This document shows positions 25,981 to 35,774 of a stretch of DNA of 64,000 nucleotides, piece by piece. Position 1 is the first letter of the stretch; every line of letters begins with the position of its first letter. The notes under the pieces are model-generated. The model saw nothing but the letters and a program-made list of their open reading frames with translations, had not been told where the DNA came from and ran no database searches. Position numbers and translations under genes: made by a program. The DNA comes from Tolypothrix brevis GSE-NOS-MK-07-07A (GTDB lineage: Bacteria; Cyanobacteriota; Cyanobacteriia; Cyanobacteriales; Nostocaceae), in assembly GCA_019358985.1 (NCBI GenBank), contig JAHHIJ010000022.1, positions 39,861 to 103,860 of the forward strand, written 5' to 3'.

Positions 25981-26705
25981 CAATTTTTCGTAGCGTTTAA
26001 TTCTTCTCGTAAGTTTTTCTGATAAATAGTAGGTAGATAACGACTGACGGAATTAGTTTCTATACCATATCCGAGACTTGTCCAAGTGGGGGAAAGTCGT
26101 CGCAAAACATCGTTTAACTTTCCTTGATGCAGTTGTTGAGAAATGTCAGTTCCCCAAACTTTGCGATCGCTTAACCAACTGTAAACTACTGCATCTTGAT
26201 ATTCTGGTGCAAAACTATAATTTGCCCAAAACACAAACCGCGTCGGGTTCGGATGATAGCGAGGAGCAATTCTATACCAAGTAGTATTGATGATTTGATA
26301 TCTCCCAGCAGCGGTAGAGCAATTACCTTTATTAGGACCAGTAACAATTGTGACGCATACCTGAGGATGCTGGTTTAAATCGTTGACTTGCTGTCCACCA
26401 TATAACAGAGAATAAGGGCGATCGCTATTTGCTTCACTGGCTGATATAGTTCGCATTAAAGCACGAATGTAAGGATCACCACCTTTCATTACCAAGGGTG
26501 GATTTTTTTGACCAAAGACAGGAATATTATGCGATCGCAAATCCCCAAATACATACCACTGTAACAAATATACAAAGCCGAGAAGTGCGGCTATTGGTCC
26601 AATCAGTTTTTCAACACCTTTCGATTCTACGCTTTTCAGACTCGGACTCCTTACAATTTGCGTATATTCAACAACAATAATAATCGACGCACTTTCAAAC
26701 AGCAA
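25980..26705 (-). CDS. Membrane-anchored muramidase-like protein (lambda endolysin/GH104 fold)
   Basis: A 241-residue protein with a hydrophobic segment at about residues 34-52 (LIGPIAALLGFVYLLQWYVFG) and a C-terminal domain resembling the lambda lytic transglycosylase. The catalytic Glu candidate is in TISASEANSD (about residue 93). LLYGGQQVNDLNQHP parallels lambda VGGELFTDYSDHP, and STAAGRYQIINTTW parallels TGAGRYQLLSRWW. It should cut peptidoglycan glycan strands in the periplasm, anchored in the inner membrane. The start is uncertain: the first ~30 residues are dubious and a start nearer the hydrophobic segment is possible. The same fold occurs inside the phage tape measure in this window. 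Confidence 0.78.
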   Translation of the reverse strand: MLFESASIIIVVEYTQIVRSPSLKSVESKGVEKLIGPIAALLGFVYLLQWYVFGDLRSHNIPVFGQKNPPLVMKGGDPYIRALMRTISASEANSDRPYSLLYGGQQVNDLNQHPQVCVTIVTGPNKGNCSTAAGRYQIINTTWYRIAPRYHPNPTRFVFWANYSFAPEYQDAVVYSWLSDRKVWGTDISQQLHQGKLNDVLRRLSPTWTSLGYGIETNSVSRYLPTIYQKNLREELNATKN

Positions 26706-26751
26706 AGTTCACTCTAGTAGTCAAGAGTCAACAGTCAAAGATATTTTGACC

Positions 26752-26838
26752 ATTAGACATCGACCAAATTTAATTATGCGTTGCCTGATCCCAAGAGACG
26801 TAGCAGTGCTACGTCTCTACATTCATTTTCCGAGATGA
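26752..26838. repeat. Repeat with TAGCAGTGCTA palindrome
   Basis: The palindrome AGAGACG-TAGCAGTGCTA-CGTCTCT (26794-26818) is embedded in sequence starting CATTAGACATCGACC with TTATGCGTTGCC. That context recurs at 29360-29470, 44900-45060, 48430-48535 and 50083-50165. Confidence 0.7.
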
Positions 26839-26846
26839 CCATTAAC

Positions 26847-27506
26847 TCAGACTACGTTAGCAAACAACTCCCCAAAGCTTTTCGAGGTAGCTTCTTCTTT
26901 CGCAACAATCTCAACAATTTTGTTGCGTGCGGCACTTTCAAACAGCGACTCAACACAAACTTGGGCAACTTTCTGCCGGGGAATGCTACCCTCGAATAGT
27001 GTATCAGCACTTTGCATCACGATTCGATTGGAATTATCTTCATTTTTTAATCCCCCAGGGCGGACAATTGTATAAATCAAACCGCTTTTCTGGATATATT
27101 CCTCAGCTTGCTTTTTCCAAACTAAAATCAGCCAGAACAAGTTCAAAGGATGAAATAACTTGGAAGTACACAACGAAGAAACGAAAACAAAATGCTCTAT
27201 TCCCTTCGCTTTGGCAGCATCTACTAAATTTTTAGTCCCTTCAAAATCTACTTTATAAGGTTCTGTGGGGTCAAAACTAGGTTTAGCTCCTGTAGCGCAA
27301 AGTACTACTGTGCTATCTCCTAGAGCAGTCGTCAGGCTTTCTGGGGTTAATACATCCCCTACAACTAATTCAACATCAGGAGGCAAAATACCCTTCGCTT
27401 TTTCTGCGTCACGTACCAACGCACGGACAGGAATATTTTTTGCAATTAGCTCTTGTACTATCCTACGACCTGTCTCACCTGTTGCCCCTGCTACAAATGC
27501 TTTCAT
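26847..27506 (-). CDS. Atypical short-chain dehydrogenase (NAD(P)-binding, SDR a5-like)
   Basis: A 219-residue Rossmann protein. The nucleotide motif GATGETGRRI is at residues 7-16. It continues with ALVRD, GDVLTPESL, a strand ending CATGAK, and FVSSLC where the catalytic Ser lies; there is no YxxxK motif. Such atypical SDRs are common in cyanobacteria and plastids. Several (Ycf39-like) assist photosystem or pigment assembly, others act on quinones; the substrate cannot be told here. Length is slightly short for the family. Convergent neighbours are separated by repeats. Confidence 0.85.
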   Translation of the reverse strand: MKAFVAGATGETGRRIVQELIAKNIPVRALVRDAEKAKGILPPDVELVVGDVLTPESLTTALGDSTVVLCATGAKPSFDPTEPYKVDFEGTKNLVDAAKAKGIEHFVFVSSLCTSKLFHPLNLFWLILVWKKQAEEYIQKSGLIYTIVRPGGLKNEDNSNRIVMQSADTLFEGSIPRQKVAQVCVESLFESAARNKIVEIVAKEEATSKSFGELFANVV

Positions 27507-27686
27507 AATAAACGTTATCCTGGAAAACTAAATATTTGATTTCTTCGTTCCCTATTTTAGTGATTCTATGAAGTTGCTGGCAGATTTTTAAAGTTTCCGT
27601 CAAAATGTACTCTAGTGTGCGAATTCTCTGACCCGACATGGGAATTATTAATACAGGTAAACGCAAAATTATATAGGAATGTTTAT

Positions 27687-28367
27687 ATGCTTTCACAAAA
27701 TCGCGAATATCAATCCTTGGAAGTAAAAGAAGCAGTTGTACCTGTGGCATCAGTAGCGCATACTGAAGACACGCTAGAGCAAGCAACTGGTAGAACACCA
27801 ACAAAGTTTTATGGTCGTTATCACGACTCGATGGAATTGTATGCTTCAGCAAGCTTAGTTGGTGAGTATCTCAATGCTCATTCTTCATGGTTTTCCCGCT
27901 GCGCTGAACCGATGAAGGTGCAACCGCTAGGGGAAAATGGTTATGCTTTAGGAATCGGTCGTTTTGGCTCTTTTGGTTATGAGGTAGAGCCAAAAGTTGG
28001 TTTGGAACTGTTACCTCCCGTTGATGGTATTTACCGCATCCACACTATACCCATTCCTGGTTACTATCCGCCCGGTTATGACGTAGACTATAATGCATCA
28101 ATGCGTATGGTAGAAGATGTTGCAAACGATGCACCCACAAGTATTAACGAGATAACACGAGTTGAATGGGAATTGGATTTGATCGTTGATATTCACTTTC
28201 CCAAGTTTATTCAGCGTTTGCCTAAGTCTTTGGTACAATCTACGGGCGATCGCTTACTTAACCAAATCGTCCGTCAAGTCTCAAAACGCCTAACCCACAA
28301 GGTTAGTCAAGATTTTCATCAATGTTTAGGAATAGATTTTCCTGTCAAGTCTCAGAAAAAGCGTTAA
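27687..28367 (+). CDS. DUF1997 family protein
   Basis: A 226-residue protein. I place the start at ATG 27687 (MLSQNREYQSLEVKE), preceded by TAGGA; the frame extends to 27615 but that part is not protein-like. Motifs: FYGRYHDSMELYA, then HSSWFSRCAEPMKVQPLGENGYALGIGRFGSFGYEVEPKVGLEL, then PKSLVQSTGDRLLNQIVRQVSKRL near the C-terminus. These are the conserved blocks of DUF1997, a START/SRPBCC-like fold found in cyanobacteria and plants. Function unknown; it may bind a hydrophobic ligand. Divergent from the SDR gene with a 180-base spacer. Confidence 0.85.
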   Translation: MLSQNREYQSLEVKEAVVPVASVAHTEDTLEQATGRTPTKFYGRYHDSMELYASASLVGEYLNAHSSWFSRCAEPMKVQPLGENGYALGIGRFGSFGYEVEPKVGLELLPPVDGIYRIHTIPIPGYYPPGYDVDYNASMRMVEDVANDAPTSINEITRVEWELDLIVDIHFPKFIQRLPKSLVQSTGDRLLNQIVRQVSKRLTHKVSQDFHQCLGIDFPVKSQKKR

Positions 28368-28405
28368 ATGGATAGTGGATAGTGGATAGTGGTAAATCTT
28401 AACAA
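28368..28405. repeat. Short tandem repeat GGATAGT
   Basis: Three to four copies of the heptamer GGATAGT follow the DUF1997 stop directly, then a loose complement (CCAACTATCC) at 28420. Same heptamer class as 31950-32025 and 35776-35816. Confidence 0.7.
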
Positions 28406-28439
28406 CGCTACAACGCTCCAACTATCCACCAATAACTAA

Positions 28440-28910
28440 TTATGCATTAGTAAGAAGTTTTTGAACAATTTGCACACCACTAATAGCCTGCCAAGCAAAA
28501 AGTCCCAAAAGTGTGAAATTCAACAAAATGTGAGTCATTCGCGCCCAATTTGCGCCTTTTTGCATAAAAGGAGATAGGGACGCAGAAAATGCGATTATAC
28601 TCATCATCCCAAGCCCTGCTAGCAGGTGAGCTCCGAAAAATAACTTACCATTATTGATGTAAGTGACAGCCATACCACCGATGGCACCTGCCACCATCAA
28701 ACCTAAAAGTATCGATCCGATTTGATGGTGTTTAACGTTATACTTACCTTTAATCAGTTCTTTTTTCTGTTCACCTTCAACATGTCTGGTACGCTGTACT
28801 TGCAACCCTAAGTAGGCAGCGTAAATTGATAATAGCAGTAGCGCCCACATCATTACCGGATGAAAGAAGTTCAGCCAATATTTCACGGATGGAGAAAGTG
28901 CGATATTCAT
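28440..28910 (-). CDS. DUF4079 membrane protein
   Basis: A 156-residue protein with four hydrophobic segments, near residues 14-36, 64-84, 89-111 and 127-147. Conserved blocks: HPVMMWALLLLSIYAAYLGLQVQ, then KYNVKHHQIGSILLGLM, then GKLFFGAHLLAGLGM. Paired His and the KHHQIGS block suggest a heme-binding four-helix membrane protein of cytochrome-b561-like type (inference). DUF4079 is confined to cyanobacteria, algae and plants. No function is established. Confidence 0.85.
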   Translation of the reverse strand: MNIALSPSVKYWLNFFHPVMMWALLLLSIYAAYLGLQVQRTRHVEGEQKKELIKGKYNVKHHQIGSILLGLMVAGAIGGMAVTYINNGKLFFGAHLLAGLGMMSIIAFSASLSPFMQKGANWARMTHILLNFTLLGLFAWQAISGVQIVQKLLTNA

Positions 28911-29581
28911 CGAAATCCTTTGGGTTTGAAACCCCGTCCTTTAGTACCGGTTTATATTTAAATGCTGGTTTTTAAATGGATATAATCCCAGGAACCAGCA
29001 AACCCGTAATTTGTCCCCTCCCACAACGCAACTAAGATGCTTGGCTTTACCCAACGCTTGACCAATCAAGCTTAAATATAGTCCGGACTGGGGAAGCATC
29101 CGGAAGTTTGTGCTCTTCGTTGCGTCTCAATGTGGTATTCACCGCTTACGTTGTCCAAACTGGCTTGGTCAATCCTCACCCCTTTCAGGATGAGGTTGGT
29201 GAAACGTGTTCCCGCCTAGTTATTAAATCTTTATAAAAGTTAGCATAATCCCTTGAAAAAAGATGGCAAAGCTATTTCTTACTTATGCTGTACCCCTTCC
29301 GCTTTACCCCTCTTGGTCAGTCCTACATCTTTTTAACGTGTCGCAGATAAAGGTAGATAAACACAGATAATAGACATCTTGTGTGAAAATGAATTTAGAG
29401 ACGTAGCACTGCTACGTCTCTACAAGGGTTTCAGATAACGCATAGTTTATTTCACTCTAATGTCTATTTGTGTATTCTACCTTCAGCTTTTTAGGGGCTG
29501 TCAATTCTGATTCTCTTGTTGTAGTGTGGAAATAACCCAGTCATTTGTATGAGTTAGCGATCGCACTTCGGAGAATTATCA
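28911..29581. other. Long intergenic region with possible decayed IS605-type end
   Basis: 671 bases without a convincing gene. GAAACCCCGTCCTTTAGTACCGG at 28929-28952 resembles the right-end hairpin of IS200/IS605 elements with one arm decayed. 28980-29215 is GC-richer than its surroundings and reads partly like the 3' end of such an element on the minus strand (an open stretch of ~46 codons ending near 29070). A palindrome of the TAGCACTGCTA type sits at 29396-29422 inside a context bounded by TAGACATC and AATGTCTATT. The ankyrin gene promoter must lie close to 29581. Confidence 0.4.
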
Positions 29582-30862
29582 ATGGCTTCTACTCAAAATA
29601 TTCCGTTAATAAGCGCAATTACTCGTGGGGATCTAAAGCTTGTGCAAGCGATACTAACTCGTGGTACGCTTGCTGATACGTGCGATCGCACTGGAACTAC
29701 ACCGTTAATGTTTGCTGCTAATTTAGGCTACACCGAAATTGTGCGATCGCTTATAGATGCCGGCGCAAATATCAATTTACCGAGAAAACGCTATAATTTA
29801 ACAGCTTTAATGTTGGCAGCCAGTGCCAATCAAGTTGATATTGTCCGGCTTTTAATATCTAGAGGCGCTGATGTCAATGCGGTTAATGAAGATGGCAGTA
29901 CAGCTTTGATGGCAGCAGCTTTGAAAGGTTATATCCATGTGGTGAAAGTCTTGCTTGCTGCAAATGCAGATGTGAATGTCGCAGATAAAGATGATGATAC
30001 TGCTTTGAAACTGGCAGTTAAGCACCGACATTGGGACATCGTATATACAATACTACAAACAAGCGTAGATGTCAATACCCAAGATGAAGATGGTGAGACT
30101 TTGTTGATGGTAGCGGCAGACTTGGGACATTTGGAAGTTGTACAAGCATTGCTGGCAGCGGGGGCTGATGTAAAGCGGCAAAATCGAGATGGGGGAACTG
30201 CACTATCTTCCTCTGCGGCAGCGGGACATGATGCGATCGCTTCAATTCTATTAGATCATGGTGCGGATGTGAATAGCCAAGACCAAGATGGTGAAACTGC
30301 TTTACATTTTGCGGCTGTTGAAGGCTACGGTGATGTGGTAGAAGTGTTACTCAGCCGTGGTGCGGATGTGCAGATAAAAAACTATCTGGGTGATACACCA
30401 TTACTTGTTGCGGCGTTCCAGGGACATAGTAAAATTGTAGAGGCGCTGTTGCGGCAAGGTGCGGATGTAAATGGAAAATCAAGCGAAACGCCTTTGTTGG
30501 TTTGTGTATCGCAAGGACACGCGGAAACGGTGAAAGTGTTGCTAGACTATGGTGCTGATGTTAATAGTCAAGGAAGCGATGGCAAAACGGTTTTGATTAA
30601 AGCTGCGGAACAAAATCAAATAAAGATAATGCAGCAACTACTAGATAAAGGTGCAGATGTCAATTATATAGATTCAGCCGGTGCAACAGTTTTAATGTGG
30701 GCAGCATCGCGGGGTTATAATGAAGCGGTGCAGATGTTAATTAAAGCTGGTGCGGATGTCAATTTAAAAAATCAAGGTGATTATACAGCTTTAGCGATCG
30801 CTCAGTTTAATGGTTTTGAAGATGTGGTGCAAAGTTTACGGGCAGCTAGCGCAGAAGAGTAA
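29582..30862 (+). CDS. Ankyrin-repeat protein
   Basis: A 426-residue protein made almost entirely of about 13 ankyrin repeats of 32-33 residues. Each ends in a GADVN-like turn (GADVNAVNEDGSTAL, GADVNSQDQDGETAL, GADVNSQGSDGKTVL). Repeats are well preserved from residue 5 to the C-terminus, with the first and last acting as caps. No signal peptide or other domain. It is a protein-protein interaction scaffold; the partner is unknown. Repeats are alike at DNA level, suggesting expansion by duplication. Confidence 0.95.
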   Translation: MASTQNIPLISAITRGDLKLVQAILTRGTLADTCDRTGTTPLMFAANLGYTEIVRSLIDAGANINLPRKRYNLTALMLAASANQVDIVRLLISRGADVNAVNEDGSTALMAAALKGYIHVVKVLLAANADVNVADKDDDTALKLAVKHRHWDIVYTILQTSVDVNTQDEDGETLLMVAADLGHLEVVQALLAAGADVKRQNRDGGTALSSSAAAGHDAIASILLDHGADVNSQDQDGETALHFAAVEGYGDVVEVLLSRGADVQIKNYLGDTPLLVAAFQGHSKIVEALLRQGADVNGKSSETPLLVCVSQGHAETVKVLLDYGADVNSQGSDGKTVLIKAAEQNQIKIMQQLLDKGADVNYIDSAGATVLMWAASRGYNEAVQMLIKAGADVNLKNQGDYTALAIAQFNGFEDVVQSLRAASAEE

Positions 30863-30897
30863 AAAAAGTCAGAATTTTGACATTTCCAGAAAACAAT

Positions 30898-31020
30898 GTA
30901 GAGACGTAGCACTGCTACGTCTTTTCTGGAGATTTCCATTAGACATCTGGTAGAAACTAATTAGGGCTTGCCCGAAAACCTTGATTAGACGTAGCACTGC
31001 TACGTCTAATCAAGGTTTTC
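30898..31020. repeat. Two palindromes, one extended to 47 bases
   Basis: A TAGCACTGCTA-core palindrome at 30898-30922, then a longer one at 30974-31020 in which arms GAAAACCTTGATTAGACG and the complement extend the same core. The direct flanks contain ATTAGACATCTG and CAGATGTCTAAT, so the whole 30937-31036 unit is an inverted repeat. Confidence 0.8.
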
Positions 31021-31041
31021 CAACAGATGTCTAATAGATGT

Positions 31042-31812
31042 CTATTCTGGAAACTTCTTTTCTCGCACCTCAACAGCGTATTCCTGCACAGCTTTGTTAA
31101 TGGTCTCCCGCAGATTTGTATAAAGCTTGGCAAAGGGGGGCTGTTTTTCTGAAAGTCCCAACACATCAGAAGTAACTAAAACTTGACCATCACAATGCAC
31201 TCCCGCACCAATACCAATTGTGGGAATGCTTAATTTTTGTGTAATCTGCATTGCTAAATCTGCGGTGATATGCTCTAAAACCATCGCAAACACACCCGCT
31301 TGTTCGAGTGCGATCGCCTGAGTTAAAATTCTCTCACCATCTTCTTGGGTCTTTCCCTGTTGACGCAAGCCGATTTGATGTATCGATTGCGGTGTCAAAC
31401 CGATATGTCCCATCACCGGAATTCCCGCTTGTACCAAACGAGCGATGGTTTCAATCATTGCCGGATAGCCACCTTCTAACTTTACCGCTTGCGCTCCCGT
31501 TTCTTTCAACACCCTAACCGCTGAATGCATCGCTTGCTGAATATCTTGATACGTTCCAAATGGTAAATCTACCACCAAAAAAGCGCGTTTCACACCACGT
31601 CGCACTGCTTTAGCGTGGTAGAGCATTTCATCCAAAGTAATAGGTAGTGTTGTTTCATGCCCCAACACCACCGACATCGAGTCACCCACCAAAATTAAAT
31701 CTACACCAGCAGCATCAAGAATTTGAGCGATGGCATAATCCCAAGCAGTCAAAGCCACAATTGAACGCTTTTGTTGTTTCCATTGAATTAATTGTTGGGT
31801 AGTGACTGGCAT
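31042..31812 (-). CDS. panB: 3-methyl-2-oxobutanoate hydroxymethyltransferase
   Basis: A 256-residue TIM-barrel enzyme that transfers a hydroxymethyl group from methylene-tetrahydrofolate to ketoisovalerate, the first committed step of pantothenate (and so coenzyme A) synthesis. Motifs: [38 protein letters not shown] (metal-binding Asp in GDS), [15 protein letters not shown], and [14 protein letters not shown]. Length is normal. The downstream spacer holds palindromes; no partner panC is adjacent. Confidence 0.97.
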   Translation of the reverse strand: MPVTTQQLIQWKQQKRSIVALTAWDYAIAQILDAAGVDLILVGDSMSVVLGHETTLPITLDEMLYHAKAVRRGVKRAFLVVDLPFGTYQDIQQAMHSAVRVLKETGAQAVKLEGGYPAMIETIARLVQAGIPVMGHIGLTPQSIHQIGLRQQGKTQEDGERILTQAIALEQAGVFAMVLEHITADLAMQITQKLSIPTIGIGAGVHCDGQVLVTSDVLGLSEKQPPFAKLYTNLRETINKAVQEYAVEVREKKFPE

Positions 31813-31884
31813 TTTGGGTTGGTTAGTTGTTGGTGGTTATATTATGTCCGTTTAATTGACATTAATAAAAAATCCGAAATCCTT

Positions 31885-31913
31885 GTAGAGACGTAGCACT
31901 GCTACGTCTTTAC
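31885..31913. repeat. TAGCACTGCTA-core palindrome
   Basis: GTAGAGACG-TAGCACTGCTA-CGTCTTTAC with one mismatch in the right arm, upstream of panB. A stretch of CCACTATCC-type short repeats follows at 31965-32025. Confidence 0.8.
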
Positions 31914-32048
31914 ATCATATGTAATCTAGACATGATATTAGTGGTTAGTTGACGGTTAAGAATTATCCACTATCCACTATCTACTAACAACTATCCACTA
32001 ACAACTATCCACTAACTCTTCCCTACCGGAAATAATGGGGTTAGAGTG

Positions 32049-33182
32049 TCAATTAACAGCGCGACTAAAAGCCAGATGAGTTTTTGCCTTTGGCATTTTT
32101 GGCATTAACCAAGCTAAACCTTCACTAGTGCCTATCCATAGTTTATTACCAATGTCAGGTGCAAGGGCAAACACACGACTAGAAGGAAGACCGGCAACTT
32201 CGTCTAATACTGCTCCTGTATGTGGATTTAATCTTAACAAACCATTGTTAGTCCCCACCCAAACACTACCATCTTTGGCAAAGCGTACTGCTGTGACATT
32301 ACGTCCGCGCAACCGAGCGACAGAACGCAACACTGCACCAGTTTTCGGGTTAATAACCAGCAAATTATTCGGCATTCCTGCCCAAATTAACCCTTCTGGA
32401 CTAATTGCTAAAGCTTGGACTGTGGTTCCTGGTAAATTATTGATCCACTTCATGACGTAAGCATTAGCAGTATTCACTCGCACTACTCCATCAAGCGTCC
32501 CAACCCAAAGTTGACCATCAGCATCTAAAGTTAAAGCGTTAGCGCTGACACCAGGAAGATTTTTGACTGTTGTCATAATCAAACCTTGGTCTGGGCTAAT
32601 TAAGGCTAAACCGTTATCAGTTCCCGTCCACAAATAGCCACGTTTGTCAATCAACAGCGATAAAACTCGTTTAGAAGGCAAAAATAAATTCTGCGCTGTG
32701 ATTTCATTTGTGCGTGGGTCTACTCGTTGCAAGCCTTCGTAATTTCCCACCCACAAGCGTCCTACTTTGTCTTGAGCTAAAGCACCGATGGCGACATTCG
32801 GTAAACTAACTCTACCTAAAATCTTACCAGTGTTCGGGTCAATGTGCGACAATCCCCGCCAAGAACCCACCCAAAGATTACCTGTAACATCCCCCAGCAA
32901 GTTACTTACACGATAATCGGTTTCTTTTAAACGTTCTAGCAGATCCCTTTGATCAGGTGAAGGGTCTTTTCGCGGTGGTGGTGGTGAAGCGGGGTAAGAG
33001 GGAGTTAATTCTGATGAATCTACGTCAGGGGTTGTTTTTGGGGGAACTGAACTACTATTTTTTTGAGCATTGACTGGAATCGCTATTGAGATTACCAACC
33101 CCAGTAAAGCAGAACTGATTAATGAAAGAATGGGAATTCGATACAATACCACTGTTAAACTTCCTTTGGAAACATTTTCCAT
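32049..33182 (-). CDS. Secreted beta-propeller protein (two-component-regulator propeller repeats)
   Basis: A 377-residue protein if the start is ATG 33182 (MENVSKGSLTVVLYRIPIL), followed by a signal/anchor segment LSLISSALLGLVISIAIPVNA. The frame is open to 33305, but that part is not protein-like. A Pro/Ser linker leads into seven blade-like repeats of ~40 residues with the motif LWVG...GL.RV.P (LWVGSWRGLSHIDP, LWVGNYEGLQRVDP, LWTGTDNGLALISP, LWVGTLDGVVRVN, WAGMPNNLLVINP, VWVGTNNGLLRLNP, LWIGTSEGLAWLMP). These are the propeller repeats that form sensor domains of hybrid kinases, but no kinase is attached. A periplasmic ligand-binding or scaffold role is likely. Confidence 0.85.
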   Translation of the reverse strand: MENVSKGSLTVVLYRIPILSLISSALLGLVISIAIPVNAQKNSSSVPPKTTPDVDSSELTPSYPASPPPPRKDPSPDQRDLLERLKETDYRVSNLLGDVTGNLWVGSWRGLSHIDPNTGKILGRVSLPNVAIGALAQDKVGRLWVGNYEGLQRVDPRTNEITAQNLFLPSKRVLSLLIDKRGYLWTGTDNGLALISPDQGLIMTTVKNLPGVSANALTLDADGQLWVGTLDGVVRVNTANAYVMKWINNLPGTTVQALAISPEGLIWAGMPNNLLVINPKTGAVLRSVARLRGRNVTAVRFAKDGSVWVGTNNGLLRLNPHTGAVLDEVAGLPSSRVFALAPDIGNKLWIGTSEGLAWLMPKMPKAKTHLAFSRAVN

Positions 33183-33822
33183 AGCCTTTGTCTGCAAAGG
33201 GTACGGGTTAATTACAGTGTTCCCGTAGTTTGTATCTTTTAAACAGTTAAATGTTGTAAGGGCTTCAGCCTTTAAAACCGAAGATATGAGCGGTGAACCG
33301 CTCACTACGAATTAAAATGCTGTAAATTACTGCCTTTATTCACATTTTGGCGTAAGTGTCAAGGTCTAATTTGGGAAATGCGCGTAAAATTAAATGCTGG
33401 GTTTGAAATTGAGGAATTAACATTTGCGCTCCTCAACTCAACAAAACTTTTATAATCTTAACTTAGAGGGCGATCGCCATGCTTCTGCCACAAACTTCGG
33501 TTCTACGTGAGTATTTCCATGCGATCGCAGGGGTATTATCCTAGAAATCGAGCAACTTTGCCTAAGTTTTCACTCTTCTTGCTGCTAAAGCAGGTTTTTT
33601 GAATAATGCGATATTATTATCGCTTATATTTTGTATATATATCTTAATAAAATGTTAAATTTTGAAATTAAATAACAAATTTAAATAAAAGAGTTAAGAA
33701 GATTAGAAGAATAACTTATCGAATTATTGATATATTGTGGAACAAGATACAAATTACGTGGTGTGCACACAGTACGAAATTTGCTTGTAAAAATAAAGAT
33801 TGACTTGTTGGAAGGATAAAGT
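33183..33822. promoter_or_regulatory. rbcL upstream region and long leader
   Basis: 640 bases between the divergent propeller gene and rbcL. It holds a palindrome GAGCGGTGAACCGCTC with ACTACGAAT tail at 33288-33313, HIP1 sites near 33469 and 33520, and a very AT-rich stretch 33600-33720 where the promoter is likely. TTGGAAGGATAAAGT precedes the ATG as the ribosome site. Long rbc leaders are usual in filamentous cyanobacteria. I cannot assign a transcription start or an NtcA/CcmR-type site with confidence. Confidence 0.5.
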
Positions 33823-35253
33823 ATGTCTTACGCGCAAACGAAGACTCAGTCGAAATCTGGTTATCAGGCTGGGGTAAAAGATTACAGATTAACTTATTAC
33901 ACCCCAGACTACACACCTAAAGATACAGACCTTTTAGCAGCATTCCGGATGACTCCACAACCTGGAGTTCCTCCGGAAGAAGCTGGTGCAGCCGTAGCTG
34001 CTGAGTCTTCCACTGGTACTTGGACAACAGTATGGACTGACCTATTAACTGACCTTGACCGCTACAAAGGTCGTTGCTACGACATCGAACCAGTTGCCGG
34101 CGAAGACAATCAGTACATTTGCTACGTTGCTTATCCTCTAGACTTGTTTGAGGAAGGCTCTGTAACCAACATGTTGACCTCAATTGTAGGTAACGTGTTC
34201 GGTTTCAAAGCATTACGGGCATTGCGTTTGGAAGACTTACGTATTCCTGTTGCTTATCTCAAAACTTTCCAAGGACCTCCTCACGGAATTCAAGTTGAAC
34301 GTGACAAATTAAACAAGTATGGTCGTCCCTTGTTGGGTTGTACCATCAAGCCCAAGCTCGGTTTGTCCGCAAAGAACTACGGACGTGCCGTTTATGAGTG
34401 CTTGCGCGGTGGTTTGGACTTCACCAAAGACGACGAAAACATCAACTCAGCACCATTCCAAAGATGGCGCGATCGCTTTCTGTTTGTAGCAGAAGCCATC
34501 CACAAAGCACAAGCAGAAACAGGCGAAATTAAAGGTCACTACCTCAACGTTACCGCTCCCACCTGCGAACAAATGTTGGAACGGGCTGAGTTCGCTAAAG
34601 AACTCAAAATGCCCATCGTCATGCATGACTACCTGACCGCAGGTTTCACCGCGAACACCACCTTGGCTCACTGGTGCCGCAGAAACGGTCTATTGCTGCA
34701 CATCCACCGCGCTATGCACGCTGTTATCGACCGTCAAAAGAACCACGGTATCCACTTCCGGGTATTGGCTAAGTGCTTACGGATGTCTGGTGGCGATCAC
34801 ATCCACACCGGAACCGTTGTAGGTAAGCTGGAAGGCGAACGCGGTATTACAATGGGCTTCGTTGACTTGCTACGTGAAAACTACGTTGAACAAGACAAGT
34901 CACGCGGTATCTACTTCACCCAAGATTGGGCTTCCATGCCTGGTGTAATGGCAGTTGCTTCTGGTGGTATTCACGTATGGCACATGCCCGCACTAGTAGA
35001 AATCTTCGGCGACGACTCCGTACTACAATTTGGTGGTGGTACTCTCGGACACCCTTGGGGTAACGCTCCTGGCGCAACCGCTAACCGCGTTGCTTTAGAA
35101 GCTTGTATCCAAGCACGTAACGAAGGACGCAACCTCGCTCGCGAAGGTAACGATGTCATCCGCGAAGCTTGTAAGTGGTCGCCAGAATTGGCTGTTGCTT
35201 GCGAACTGTGGAAAGAAATCAAGTTCGAGTTCGAGGCAATGGATACCGTCTGA
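33823..35253 (+). CDS. rbcL: RuBisCO large subunit
   Basis: A 476-residue form IB large subunit that fixes CO2 on ribulose-1,5-bisphosphate in carboxysomes. Visible: the N-terminal [26 protein letters not shown], loop-forming [14 protein letters not shown] (catalytic Lys), [11 protein letters not shown] (carbamylated Lys and metal ligands), [26 protein letters not shown] (loop 6 Lys) and [10 protein letters not shown]. Codon use is markedly more regular than in neighbours, as for a highly expressed gene. It leads an rbcL-rbcX-rbcS cluster. Confidence 0.99.
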   Translation: MSYAQTKTQSKSGYQAGVKDYRLTYYTPDYTPKDTDLLAAFRMTPQPGVPPEEAGAAVAAESSTGTWTTVWTDLLTDLDRYKGRCYDIEPVAGEDNQYICYVAYPLDLFEEGSVTNMLTSIVGNVFGFKALRALRLEDLRIPVAYLKTFQGPPHGIQVERDKLNKYGRPLLGCTIKPKLGLSAKNYGRAVYECLRGGLDFTKDDENINSAPFQRWRDRFLFVAEAIHKAQAETGEIKGHYLNVTAPTCEQMLERAEFAKELKMPIVMHDYLTAGFTANTTLAHWCRRNGLLLHIHRAMHAVIDRQKNHGIHFRVLAKCLRMSGGDHIHTGTVVGKLEGERGITMGFVDLLRENYVEQDKSRGIYFTQDWASMPGVMAVASGGIHVWHMPALVEIFGDDSVLQFGGGTLGHPWGNAPGATANRVALEACIQARNEGRNLAREGNDVIREACKWSPELAVACELWKEIKFEFEAMDTV

Positions 35254-35276
35254 TTTGAAGTTAGAAGTTAGAAGTT

Positions 35277-35300
35277 GTAGAGACGCGATTAATCGCGTCT
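35277..35300. repeat. CGATTAATCG-core palindrome
   Basis: GTAGAGACG-CGATTAATCG-CGTCT between rbcL and rbcX. It uses the same outer arm as the other palindromes but a different centre, and follows GAAGTTAGAAGT-type short repeats. Confidence 0.75.
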
Positions 35301-35366
35301 GTTAGGAGTTAAATTAAGTCATAACTCCTGACTAATAACTCATAACTCTTTTGGGCTGGGTCAAGC

Positions 35367-35774
35367 ATGGATTTAAAACAAATTGCGATCGCTACAGTTA
35401 AGACGCTCTCTAGCTACCTAACTTATCAAGCAGTGCGGACGGTGCTAACTCAACTTGGCGAAACGAATCCTCCCTTGGCGTTTTGGCTGCATAACTTTTC
35501 CGCTGACAAAATTCAGGATGGAGAAGCATACATTCAAAGTCTGTTTCGAGAAAAGCCAGATTTGGCTTTGCGGATCATGACTGTCAGAGAGCATATCGCC
35601 AACGAAGTCAGCGACTTCTTACCGGAAATGATTCGTACTGGTATCAGTCAAGCAAATACAGAACACCGTCGTCAGCATTTAGAGCGAATTACCCAATTAA
35701 ATATGTCGATACCCAGCCCAGAATCAGAAGAAGCAGCAACCTCAGATCCAAATTTGGATAATTCATCGAGTTAG
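35367..35774 (+). CDS. rbcX: RuBisCO assembly chaperone RbcX
   Basis: A 135-residue helical chaperone. Conserved blocks: DLKQIAIATVKTLSSYLTYQAVRTVLTQLGETNPPLAFWLHNFSADKIQDGEAYIQSLF, then LALRIMTVREHIANEVSDFLPEMIRTGI, then the QANTEHRRQHLERIT tail. RbcX dimers bind the C-terminal EIKFEF peptide of RbcL (present here as KEIKFEFE at the end of rbcL) to assemble the RbcL8 core. The last ~25 residues are acidic and variable, as in other species. Position between rbcL and rbcS is the standard cyanobacterial one. Confidence 0.97.
   Translation: MDLKQIAIATVKTLSSYLTYQAVRTVLTQLGETNPPLAFWLHNFSADKIQDGEAYIQSLFREKPDLALRIMTVREHIANEVSDFLPEMIRTGISQANTEHRRQHLERITQLNMSIPSPESEEAATSDPNLDNSSS

Noticed and set aside
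27475..27852. A 125-codon minus-strand frame opposite the DUF1997 gene
   Set aside because: The plus strand shows conserved DUF1997 blocks; the minus-strand protein has no recognisable pattern.
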